DNA of 64,000 bases from Globisporangium splendens (Eukaryota > Oomycota > Peronosporomycetes > Pythiales > Pythiaceae). The notes beneath the pieces were generated by a model, which was given only the letters and a program-made list of their open reading frames with translations, was not told where the DNA came from and ran no database searches. The translations under genes and the position numbers were made by a program. This document shows, in pieces, positions 55,871-64,000 of the stretch. Within the stretch, counting starts at the first letter, position 1. Each line of letters begins with the position of its first letter. The stretch spans positions 248,001-312,000 of the forward strand of contig VFIW01000005.1 in NCBI GenBank assembly GCA_006386115.1, read 5' to 3'.

Positions 55871-57126
55871 ATGGTCGCCACCCGCAGCGCCTCCAAGTCC
55901 CCAACTGCCGCTGCCGTCAAAGCCGCAGCGTCTCCGAAGGCTGCCGCCAAGCGCCCGTCGTCCGCGGACTCGTCCAAGTCGCCTTCCAACAAGAAACAAG
56001 CCACGTCTCCAAAGGCGAAAAAGGACTTTGAAGTCGGCAAGCCAGCGACCAAGGACGTCGCGCTCGTGAACCAGGACGGCGACAAGGTCAAGTTCGCCGA
56101 CACGTTCAAGGACCACGGTGTCGTGTTCTTCATGTACCCCAAAGCCAACACCCCAGGGTGCACCAAGCAAGCGTGTGGTGCGTATCTTTTTTTTCTTCTT
56201 CTTTATATGTATGTATGTATAATAGCCTATATAGAGTATGGTTGTTATGAAGCCTAATGCGATCTATTGTGTGATTGTGACCAGGTTTCCGTGATCACAT
56301 CCAGGAGATCAAGGATGCGGGGTTCACGGTCTATGGTCTGAGTGCCGATTCCCCAAAGTCGCTGCTGAACTGGAAGACGAAGGAAAAGCTGAGCTACGAC
56401 CTCTTGAGCGACCCAAAGCACGAACTGATCAAGTACTTTGGCAGCTCCATTGGCGGCACGAAGGTTCAGCGCTCGCACGTCGTGATCCTCAAGGATGGCA
56501 TCGTTGGCGACATCCAAGGCAAGGTGTCCCCAGCTGAGAGCGTCGAGCGCGCCGTTGCGTTTGTGACCTCAAACAAGCAACCGATCGATGGCGCTGCGCC
56601 AGCTCCTGCTTCAGAAACCGCTTCGGGACCAGTGGCTGAGAAGGAAGAAAAGAAGACGACGCCGACGTTTGCGGTCGGCGAGAGTCTGTCCTTGGTAGTC
56701 GAATTGCTCACCCATGCGTCTGAAAAAGTTCAAGTTCAGAATTTGTTCAAGGAACGTGGTGTGATCTTCTTCATGTACCCAAAGGCGGATACCCCAGAGT
56801 GCACGATCCAAGCGTGTGGATTCAACGACAACATCAAGGAAATCAACGACGCTGGGTTCGATGTGTACGGTCTTGGCGCCGATACCCCCGAGGAGCTGTT
56901 CGCGTGGAAGCAGAAGCAGAGCTATGCGTACAGCTTCCTCTCGGACCCGAAGCACGAGCTCATCGGGTACTTTGGCAACTCGTCTAATGAAGGCGCGCGT
57001 GTCGAGCGCTCGCACGTGATTATTCTCCCGGGTGGCAAAGTCGGTCAAATCGAACTCAAGGTCGCGCCGAAGGACAGCTTCACGAAGGCGCTTGAGTTCG
57101 TCAAGGCGAACGCGATCGCCAAGTAA
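55871..57126 (+). CDS. Tandem-domain peroxiredoxin Q/BCP, probably nuclear
   Basis: Two exons, 55871-56177 and 56285-57126, 382 aa. The first ~55 residues are a Lys/Ala/Ser/Pro-rich basic tail (KSPSNKKQATSPKAKK), similar to the N-terminus of nuclear Dot5-type peroxiredoxins. Two complete PrxQ domains follow, each with the CxxxxC pair (TPGCTKQACG in the first, TPECTIQACG in the second) and a conserved SDPKHELI/RSHV block. Monomeric PrxQ enzymes reduce peroxides using thioredoxin. The usual length is ~160 aa for a single domain, so this is an internal duplication; both peroxidatic and resolving cysteines are kept. Only the first domain is interrupted by an intron, inside its active-site motif. 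Confidence 0.9.
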
Positions 57127-57425
57127 CTTTTACTTCGTAAGCAGCGTCATTGCGATGGAGAGGAGGGTGAGAAACTGATCTCAGCTTCAATGGGAGAAGC
57201 TCCAGAATCGTTTTCTCAACTTGTCCTCTTCCATCAGCTCCATCCACAACTACGAGGCAATTAGTCTGCTCATATATGTAATTAACTGGATGTAGTGTCA
57301 GTATTGTAATGCTGGCACTATTGTGAACCTTTCATTCGGAATTAAGAGAACTGATCTTGCACCATTAACGCAGCCATCAGCCATCCATCGTCGCCGACGA
57401 CACCACCAAACTCAACCTTGGAACG
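57127..57425. other. Intergenic, PrxQ to ELP1
   Basis: 299 bp with a probable PrxQ 3' UTR and the ELP1 promoter. It has an imperfect palindrome near 57173-57222 (GAAACTGATCTCAGCTTC ... GAGAAGCTCCAGAATCG) but no gene. Confidence 0.35.
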
Positions 57426-60400
57426 ATGCGGAACCTCGTGTCGCTGCGCCGCCGCTGCTGGTCGCTGCAGCATGCTGCTGCTGCAGAGCAGGGGTTCACT
57501 GCGTTCGCACTCAATGCCGACGAGAACCAGGCGTTTTTTCTGCACAAGAACGGAAGAATCGACGTCGCAACACTGGAAGAAGACGACGCGCAGCAAGAGC
57601 TCTTGGCTGATCTGCAGGGGCTCATTCCGGTTGACGATGCTGCTGTTGACGAAGAGGATGGGAACGCACTGACGTCGCAGTGGCGGTGGATGGACTACGT
57701 CGCTGAACTGGATGCGCTCGTGTGTGCAAACACGAATGGAACGCTCGCGGTGATCGATGTCAATGCGCGCGACGGCGAAGAAATTGGCGCCATGGATGGC
57801 GGCATTCGCGGCATCGCGTGGAGCAGCAACCAGGAGATGGTCGCGGTCGTGACGGGCGTTGGCACTGTGTTGGTGATGAACACCCAATGGGAAGTGCTAT
57901 ACGAGACTCAGCTCGATGCGTTTTTGCCTGCTGGTTTGAGCCGCATGCAACCAGAAGGTGACAATGGCAGCAGCTCATCCGAAGTCGCTGTCTGCTGGCG
58001 CGAAGACTCCCAGTACCTCGTCTTGAACGTGCCTCTCGTCACCACTGTTGGAGGCAAACTGGTCCAGAAAGTCATGGTGTTTACGGGTCAATTGGAGTTT
58101 CATGCGCTCGGACGGCTTGAAGATGGACGCGATATCCCGCAGCTTGGTGCAGCGTTGGATTGGTGCCCGAATCACTCGTTGATCGCGAGCAGTGAGATAC
58201 GCAAGGAGCAACTGTTCATCGTGTTTTTCGAGCGCAATGGGCTTCGACATGGAGAGTTTGCGCTGCCTGCAGAGTACCACGCGTCGTCGTACCGTGTGAC
58301 CCAGGTTGCGTGGAACATTGAGTCGGATATCTTGGCAGTAGCACTGGAAGATAGCGACGGTGCAACGCAGTCAGTCGTCCAGTTGTGGACACGCAACAAT
58401 TATCACTGGTACCTGAAGCAGGAACGCCGCTTGCACTTGGAGTCAAAAAGACTTGTTCAGTTCACATGGGACGATGAGCTCGCCAACAAGTTACATTTGC
58501 TTTCCACAAGCCCTGGTGGTGCGTCTCATGCGCTTTTGCAAGAGGAGTTTACGTGGGACGCCTCCCGTGGAGAGCGCGAGATCGTGTCGACTGGAACCGA
58601 CACGAAAAAGTCGATCGTCGTGGCGGGCGTCATCGATGGCAACAAACTGCTGCTGACGCCGCTCCACCAGGCGCTCGTGCCGCCTCCGTTTGCGCTGCAC
58701 CAAGTCAAATTCCCAGCTGCTGTCAACTCAGTTGTCTTTGATTCTCAGAGCGAAGCGCTGATTGCTCTTCTGTCGGACGGTGGTGTGTATCTCGTCGATA
58801 ACTACCTCTCGTCTGCCGAGCAGACTTTGCTACAAGGAGAAGAAGCCGAGAACTTTACGAGTCTCCAGTGGATGCATTGGTCTCGTCAAGACAGGTCGCT
58901 GTCGCTTGTCGCGAAATCCGGTTGGTACGATGCGGTCGTCCTTGTTTCTGCTGAGTCGAATGAATCTGGGGAACTCGTGGCTTCAACGAAGACGCCGCTT
59001 CTGGAAGGTGCAAGAAGAGCAGAAGAGATCGTGAACAACGGACACATCGACTCGGAAGACCCTGAGTCGCCTCGCTCGATCGCGATCCAGACTCATGACG
59101 GGACAGTGTACACGGTGAATCCACACCATGCCAGTCCAGTTCCAGTCGAGATCTCCGACCGCTACCCTGCGTTTGCGCAATTCGTCGTGATCGCAGTGGA
59201 CTCCTCAGCCAGCGCCACGAGCCAAGAAGATCAGGGCTACTTGGTCGTAGGTCTACAAACCACGTCGAAATTGTACGTGGATGACCAATTGCTCGCGTCA
59301 GCGTGCTCTACGTTCCGATACTGTCCAGCAGCATCCGTTCTCGTGTTCACAACCCTGGGTAGCCAAGCTCAGCTTCGCATGGTGCCTCTGCAAGGTCTGC
59401 GGCAGCGACAATTCGATGTGTACGAGTCGCGCACGGTGGAGCGCGGCGCCAAACTGGTCGCAGTTATCGGAGACCGTGCCAATGTCGTCGTGCAGATGCC
59501 GCGTGGCAATCTCGAGTGCATGGCGCCACGGCTGCTTGTGCTGGCGCTTGCAGTACAGCAAATCGAGCAGCTCCAGTACGTAGCTGCACTTGAAATCTGC
59601 CGCAAACATCGACTCGACTTGAACTTGCTCGTTGATTTTGACTCGACCTCGTTTTTGGCCAATTTCCCCGCGCGCTTAATCCGGTACTTCCTTGAGACCA
59701 AGCCTACGCAGATCACAAGCGATCGATTATGCCTATTTATTACGAACCTTCACCCCGTGGACGTCTGGAAAACCAAGTATTTGCCACAAGTCGCACCGTT
59801 CATTGCTACTTCGGATAGCGCGGCTCCTGCTGACGATGTGGACAAAGTGAACGGTGTGTGCCAAGCGATCATGGCAGCGATCGAAGAGCTCGAACACCAG
59901 GAAGAGTGCACCGACGCGACACGCAGCGCGCTCCTGTTGCCGTTCTTGACCTCGACGGTGAAACAGTCCCCCCCACAGTACGATGCTGCCTTGACGAAGA
60001 TCCAAGCGCTTCTCCAGTCAAATGGTGATAGCCTCGCGATTGCAAAGCGTGCCATGAAGCACTTGATCCTGCTCACTCAGGTGGACGTGCTGTTTGATGA
60101 AGCGCTTGGACTGTACGACCTTGAGCTCGTGCGCTTCATCGCGACGTACTCGCAGCGCGATCCAAAGGAGTACGTGCCGTTCTTGGATGAACTCGCGCGC
60201 ATTGAGAGCGCCGAGCTGCAAAAGTACACGATCGATGTGCACTTGCAGCGCTTCGAGAAAGCACTTGTCCATCTGAGCGCGTTGATCATGAGCGTTGCTC
60301 AAGATGCGGACAAGAAGCTCAAGTACGAAGAAGACGCGCTGGCATTGATCAAGCGCGGTTCACTGTACGACCAGGCGCTTGCGCTCTTCTCAACTTCGTC

Positions 60401-61532
60401 CAAGGCATCGGACGTCGCCAAGGCGTTCCACAAGCGCATCCTGCTGCTCAAGGGTGAGCACCTGGAAGCGACCAACCAGCACGAAGCTGCAGCGTACGTC
60501 TACTTGTCGGTGCCTGCATTTGCAGAGGCGCAGAGTGCGTTCCTTGCAGCAGGGCGTTGGCAAATGGGTCTCTCGCTCGCGTTTAAAGCGAAGAAAACAC
60601 CTGGTGAGATCCAGAACTTAGCGTACGAAGTGGCACAAAAACTGCTGGGAAAGCAAGATCGCACTGTGGAAAATGTAATCGCAGCAGCCCGCATTTATGT
60701 CGAGTACTGCCACGATATCGACGAAGCCGTGACTGTGTTGGTGGCCAACAAGCAGTACGAGGAAGCCTGGCGACTCGCGTACTTGTACAAACGCGAAGAC
60801 TTGATTGAAAGCGACATTGAGAGTGGTGTGCTGCAGGCGTACGACGAGATCCGAGCCGAGATCTCGAACCAGTCGGCTGCGTACCTTAAGCACTGGACGC
60901 GACTCACAACGATCCGTGAGCAAAAGCGGTTGTTCAAGCTGCACGGCATTGATGGTAGTCGATGGCAACAGGACGGTGACGGTGATGGTGCGAACTCGGT
61001 GGTCTCGGGTGCTCCGAGCGCAGCCGATAGTGCGCTCTCGAACGCGTCGATGCGCTCCGTCGGCAGTCACAACTCGGCGCTCAGCATCGGGAACTTCGCG
61101 ATGCAGACGCTGGCGCAGGCGACGTCGTCACACTTTTACGCGACGCAGACGCTCGGCAATGCTGGGACGACAGCGCAGAAGAAGAAGCGACTGTCGCGCA
61201 GCGAGCGCCGCAACAAGATCAAAGCCGGCAGCATCGATGAGGAGCAGCACGTGCACCAGCAGATCGTGGCGAACCAGCCGAGCGCCAACATGAAGACCGA
61301 GGTGGCGCAGTTGCTGCGCATGCTGGCCGTGTTTGGTCAAATCGTCCAAGCGCAGACGCTGCAACGCGAGTTTGGCGCGTTCGTGCAGCGCGCCGAGGTC
61401 GAGCACCCGCTCCCAGCAGTGCCAGCAAAGACGACGACGCAACCGCAAGAAGCAGACGCTGCGGAGACTCCCACGGATGGAGTATCGTCGCCATCGTCAC
61501 GCAGCTGGCGACTCGCCGCGTTTGTCGAATAG
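57426..61532 (+). CDS. ELP1: Elongator complex protein 1 (IKAP)
   Basis: Single exon, 1,368 aa, the usual length for ELP1. It starts MRNLVSLRRRCW like eukaryotic orthologues. The N-terminal half is WD40 propeller sequence (GIRGIAWSSNQEMVAVVTG, WRWMDYVAELDALVC, VQLWTRNNYHWYLKQE). The C-terminal half is TPR-type helices (RLIRYFLETKPTQITSDRL, AAARIYVEYCHDIDEAVTVL, AWRLAYLYKREDLIESDI). Near residue 1,245 lies the basic tRNA-binding cluster (KKKRLSRSERRNKIKAGS). Elongator modifies wobble uridines of cytosolic tRNAs, and ELP1 is its scaffold and dimerisation subunit. Confidence 0.95.
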   Translation: MRNLVSLRRRCWSLQHAAAAEQGFTAFALNADENQAFFLHKNGRIDVATLEEDDAQQELLADLQGLIPVDDAAVDEEDGNALTSQWRWMDYVAELDALVCANTNGTLAVIDVNARDGEEIGAMDGGIRGIAWSSNQEMVAVVTGVGTVLVMNTQWEVLYETQLDAFLPAGLSRMQPEGDNGSSSSEVAVCWREDSQYLVLNVPLVTTVGGKLVQKVMVFTGQLEFHALGRLEDGRDIPQLGAALDWCPNHSLIASSEIRKEQLFIVFFERNGLRHGEFALPAEYHASSYRVTQVAWNIESDILAVALEDSDGATQSVVQLWTRNNYHWYLKQERRLHLESKRLVQFTWDDELANKLHLLSTSPGGASHALLQEEFTWDASRGEREIVSTGTDTKKSIVVAGVIDGNKLLLTPLHQALVPPPFALHQVKFPAAVNSVVFDSQSEALIALLSDGGVYLVDNYLSSAEQTLLQGEEAENFTSLQWMHWSRQDRSLSLVAKSGWYDAVVLVSAESNESGELVASTKTPLLEGARRAEEIVNNGHIDSEDPESPRSIAIQTHDGTVYTVNPHHASPVPVEISDRYPAFAQFVVIAVDSSASATSQEDQGYLVVGLQTTSKLYVDDQLLASACSTFRYCPAASVLVFTTLGSQAQLRMVPLQGLRQRQFDVYESRTVERGAKLVAVIGDRANVVVQMPRGNLECMAPRLLVLALAVQQIEQLQYVAALEICRKHRLDLNLLVDFDSTSFLANFPARLIRYFLETKPTQITSDRLCLFITNLHPVDVWKTKYLPQVAPFIATSDSAAPADDVDKVNGVCQAIMAAIEELEHQEECTDATRSALLLPFLTSTVKQSPPQYDAALTKIQALLQSNGDSLAIAKRAMKHLILLTQVDVLFDEALGLYDLELVRFIATYSQRDPKEYVPFLDELARIESAELQKYTIDVHLQRFEKALVHLSALIMSVAQDADKKLKYEEDALALIKRGSLYDQALALFSTSSKASDVAKAFHKRILLLKGEHLEATNQHEAAAYVYLSVPAFAEAQSAFLAAGRWQMGLSLAFKAKKTPGEIQNLAYEVAQKLLGKQDRTVENVIAAARIYVEYCHDIDEAVTVLVANKQYEEAWRLAYLYKREDLIESDIESGVLQAYDEIRAEISNQSAAYLKHWTRLTTIREQKRLFKLHGIDGSRWQQDGDGDGANSVVSGAPSAADSALSNASMRSVGSHNSALSIGNFAMQTLAQATSSHFYATQTLGNAGTTAQKKKRLSRSERRNKIKAGSIDEEQHVHQQIVANQPSANMKTEVAQLLRMLAVFGQIVQAQTLQREFGAFVQRAEVEHPLPAVPAKTTTQPQEADAAETPTDGVSSPSSRSWRLAAFVE

Positions 61533-61794
61533 AGTAAATAGGATATGCAGGCGCGGAAAATAGACTGCCACACAAGAGGAAATGGGGCACATGGATGGAT
61601 ACGAGAGCTGCTAGTCACGTCACAAGCAGCGACTGTTGTACCCATTTCGAGCTTCGGTGTCCATCGCCCAATGCTGTAGACAAAGCAGGGAGCAAGACAA
61701 CAACACATTCGGGTCGTCATTGTTGAATAGATGCCGCGCGCTTGTGAATCTTCTATCTTCCCTCCCCACAGCTCCAGCATTAGCTCCACGGTGG

Positions 61795-62307
61795 ATGGTG
61801 TATCTGGAGTGTTTTGATCTCCTGTACACGGGGTATGTGGCCGCCGTCGAACTCATCGACCGCGCCAAGAAGGCTTCTGCGGAGTACTACTACGGATCAA
61901 CGATCGAGACTCGTTTCGTCCCCGAAGAAGAACTGGTGGCTGCTGCCACGCTCGATGCGAACAGCTCAAAAACCGAGCTGGATGGCGCTGCTACGATCAG
62001 CGACGTGGACCAGCTTGGAGACAAACAACTGGCGATCAACGCTGCGCTGGACGTGCTGGTTGCTGCCTTGAAAATCGAGTTCGACGATGCTGGTCTTCTG
62101 GTGAAGATCTGGTCATTGGAAGAATTCTGCAGTGCGGAAGACAGCGAACCTGCTGCTCCTCCAGTAGCAGCAGATCGAAACCAACTCGCTGAGATCGACT
62201 TGTGCGAAAAAGTGCCTTGGACGACAGCGGGTGATGGAAATGAGTTTGCCGTGACGGAGTTGTCGTTCGACGACTTTTGTGACGCTCCTGCTCCAACTCG
62301 CTGCTGA
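61795..62307 (+). CDS. Hypothetical protein
   Basis: 170 aa from ATG 61795. An N-terminal helical block (MVYLECFDLLYTGYVAAVEL) is followed by an acidic, Ala-rich body (DVDQLGDKQLAINAALDVLV) and a tail with repeated short acidic-aromatic motifs (WSLEEFCSAED, LSFDDFCDAP). No known domain was recognised. A strong acceptor-like sequence (CCTCCCCACAG at 61762-61772) just upstream hints at an additional 5' exon, though only about 230 bp separate it from ELP1. Confidence 0.5.
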   Translation: MVYLECFDLLYTGYVAAVELIDRAKKASAEYYYGSTIETRFVPEEELVAAATLDANSSKTELDGAATISDVDQLGDKQLAINAALDVLVAALKIEFDDAGLLVKIWSLEEFCSAEDSEPAAPPVAADRNQLAEIDLCEKVPWTTAGDGNEFAVTELSFDDFCDAPAPTRC

Positions 62308-63008
62308 GTGCAGCAAGAGCGTGACAACAACAAGAAACCAAAAGCAGCTAGCGTATACATCTACCTCAGTGTGCAGCACGAATGCAATTATTTACTCCAT
62401 AATATGTCAACCTCTCGTCAGTCAATTCTCAAGCCTGAGATTTGAGTACACCCCTCCAATCGCGAAAACGACCTCATGAGCTTCCTCGCATGACCGACTC
62501 GTGCTATATTTTGTCTCTTTTTAGCATTCGGCTGATGACTCGGCTTCAAAAGTCTAAATGCCCAATTCTCTATTGCAGCCGATCACACAGCTCGCTCTTC
62601 GTAATGCTCCCAGTGAGTCTGTGCCACCATGCGTGGGATTCGCCATGTGGAGCCTGCAAACACATGCCGTCGCGTCTGTGTCACGAGCTCGTTCTTTCAT
62701 TCGCGATATGGAGAGAGAGATGGCATTGCACAGCACAAAACATGAACTCAGTCTCTTCTTCCCTGGCTGCAAGAGCGAACAGTTCAGATTGATCCATTCA
62801 ACGCACTCTTTCCATCGTCAACTTGAGTGTTGTCGTCCATCCCACTGTCAGCACCGCCATCAACTCCCAGTCTTTATTCCTGCTTCACCTGCATTCCTCC
62901 CAATCACTCGGACTGATTTGACCCAAGAAGAAAAAGAAGGGAACGAACGAGTCAGTCAAAGCTCAAGAGAGAGAGAGAGAGCGCGCGACGAAGCAAACAG
63001 AGGCGAAG
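62308..63008. other. Intergenic upstream of the elicitin gene
   Basis: 701 bp, with a (GA)n run at 62970-62981. Longer open frames that run into the elicitin gene in other frames are not supported. Confidence 0.4.
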
Positions 63009-63536
63009 ATGGCGACGCGCATGCTCTCCGCCGCGGCGCTCATTGTGCTCCTGCTCGTCGCGGCAGCGCCGACGCCGTCGCTCGCCGTGAATGCGACGAA
63101 CGCGACGTCGTCTTCGTCCATGGCGACCGACTCGACCCAGTGCGACGAGGAGCTGCTCTTCCAGAAGCTCTACGTGCTCATGCCCGCGATCAACCAGTGC
63201 GCCAAGGAGTCCGACTACTACATCAACACCGACGCGCTCACACTGCCGACGAACGAGTCGCTCACCAAGTTCTGCAAGAGCGAGAACTGCACCAAGCTCT
63301 CGGACGAACTGGACGACGCGGGGCTGCCGTCGTGCACCGTTGCCGTCGGCACCGCCAACGTATCGTTCAAGGAATTGTTCAATCAGATGCGGCAGTACTG
63401 CATCTCGACAAATACGAAATCCTCCTCGACCAGCAAAAGCGCTGCGGGCTCCGTCATTTTCGCGGCGAGTGGCTGGAAACCTGCTGTCGCTGCTACACTT
63501 GCCGTGCTGGCAATTACGCTCAACGTGTGGATGTAG
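63009..63536 (+). CDS. GPI-anchored elicitin-like protein
   Basis: 175 aa. The signal peptide (LIVLLLVAAAPTPSLA) ends near residue 26. The elicitin domain (~40-130) has exactly six cysteines in the family order (QCDEELL, QCAKES, FCKSENCTKL, PSCTV, YCIS). Then come a short Ser/Thr/Lys linker and a C-terminal hydrophobic segment (AVAATLAVLAITLNVWM) typical of a GPI attachment signal. Elicitins bind sterols; oomycetes cannot make sterols and take them up from hosts, and many elicitins trigger plant defence. Several N-glycosylation sites (NAT, NES, NCT, NVS) are present. This is strong evidence for an oomycete source. Confidence 0.93.
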   Translation: MATRMLSAAALIVLLLVAAAPTPSLAVNATNATSSSSMATDSTQCDEELLFQKLYVLMPAINQCAKESDYYINTDALTLPTNESLTKFCKSENCTKLSDELDDAGLPSCTVAVGTANVSFKELFNQMRQYCISTNTKSSSTSKSAAGSVIFAASGWKPAVAATLAVLAITLNVWM

Positions 63537-63720
63537 ACACGTGTTGTGGTTTATATATTGTGAGCAATCTTGTTTAATCGAGTGCCTTCTTGTTCTCGGA
63601 CGCGTGCTGCTTGCTTTAACACATTTAACTTACTTTTATGCTCTCATTTCCGAAATCCATTGGCCCACTTCTCACTCTATCCAGCCTAAACAAACCAAAA
63701 AATTACATAAATCAAAATAG

Positions 63721-64000
63721 CTACTTGGACTCGACGAGCACGTCCAGGAAATCGCCAAAAGTGTTGAAAAGCGCCGTGGCTTCGTCGCTGTCGCACACTT
63801 CCGCTAGAAACGACGTCACGCCAAAGTCAAAGCCAAATACGTTCTCTTCTTGGTCAGTTGTGGATGATGAAGAAGACGCCTTGGACGCAGGCTGCGAAGG
63901 CTCAAAATCGGTGCCGAACGCATTCGAGAATTCAATCTCGCCACCTTCGCATTGCGCTTCTTGATCCTCTTCCTCATCACGTTGCACGTGCTGGTAATTG
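63721..64000 (-). CDS. Unknown acidic protein, 5' truncated by the window edge
   Basis: The last ~92 codons are open to the right edge. They are acidic with Phe-containing motifs (FSNAFGTDFEPS, ENVFGFDFG, LFNTFGDFLDVLVESK). Repeated F-x-DF and D-F elements resemble clathrin-adaptor-binding tails, but the rest of the protein is outside the window and no family is assigned. Confidence 0.5.
   Translation of the reverse strand, partial: NYQHVQRDEEEDQEAQCEGGEIEFSNAFGTDFEPSQPASKASSSSSTTDQEENVFGFDFGVTSFLAEVCDSDEATALFNTFGDFLDVLVESK

Noticed and set aside
62558..63577. 339-codon plus-strand frame overlapping the elicitin gene
   Set aside because: It reads through the elicitin in another frame with low-complexity Arg/Glu sequence; the elicitin frame has signal peptide, six-Cys pattern and GPI signal.

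Overview
The window is nuclear DNA of a eukaryote, most likely an oomycete of the Pythium/Phytophthora type. It carries a GPI-type elicitin, a remnant of a Crinkler (CRN) effector gene, a mitochondrial preY-like gene and beta-carbonic anhydrases. Genes are dense, with short GT-AG introns (mostly 60-110 nt, donors GTRNGT). The species cannot be named from the sequence alone. There are no CRISPR arrays, operons or other bacterial features, and I recognised no tRNA or rRNA gene.

Layout. 0-24 kb is a conserved housekeeping block: the 3' part of an unrecognised gene with a C-terminal zinc knuckle; SPB1 rRNA methyltransferase, whose unusually long introns contain H/ACA snoRNA-like folds; two divergent beta-carbonic anhydrases; an EXO84-like exocyst subunit with PH and DEP domains at its N-terminus; an EH-domain endocytosis protein; a PHD-RCC1 fusion; RAB1; a third beta-carbonic anhydrase; and TAF12. 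24.7-39.3 kb is an accessory, rearranged block. It holds a damaged CRN-like gene, a scrambled fragment of TDP1, and a 1,255-bp nearly perfect inverted duplication (26122-27376 and 37969-39223) whose arms each carry a small secreted Ala/Gly-rich protein gene. Between the arms lie a degenerate kinase-like gene, TDP1 with a frameshift in its second catalytic motif, MED8, a HINT3-like HIT hydrolase and a MULE/FAR1-type transposase-derived protein. 40-64 kb returns to single-copy genes: two tandem ABM-fold proteins, a mitochondrial DnaJ, OST4, a PX-RING protein, an ELYS-like nucleoporin, preY, a membrane-anchored cathepsin of the cfaD type, a double-domain peroxiredoxin Q, ELP1, an elicitin and a truncated gene at the right edge.

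Functional themes. Several genes serve the nucleus and gene expression (SPB1, TAF12, MED8, ELYS-like, ELP1, TDP1). Others serve vesicle traffic and the secretory pathway (EXO84, EH protein, RAB1, PX-RING, OST4), and the mitochondrion (DnaJ, preY, two carbonic anhydrases with presequences). The host-interaction repertoire is small: the elicitin, the broken CRN and the duplicated secreted protein.

Exon boundaries were derived by hand from splice signals plus reading-frame continuity; where two junctions are possible this is stated. Function calls rest on motif recognition without database searches.
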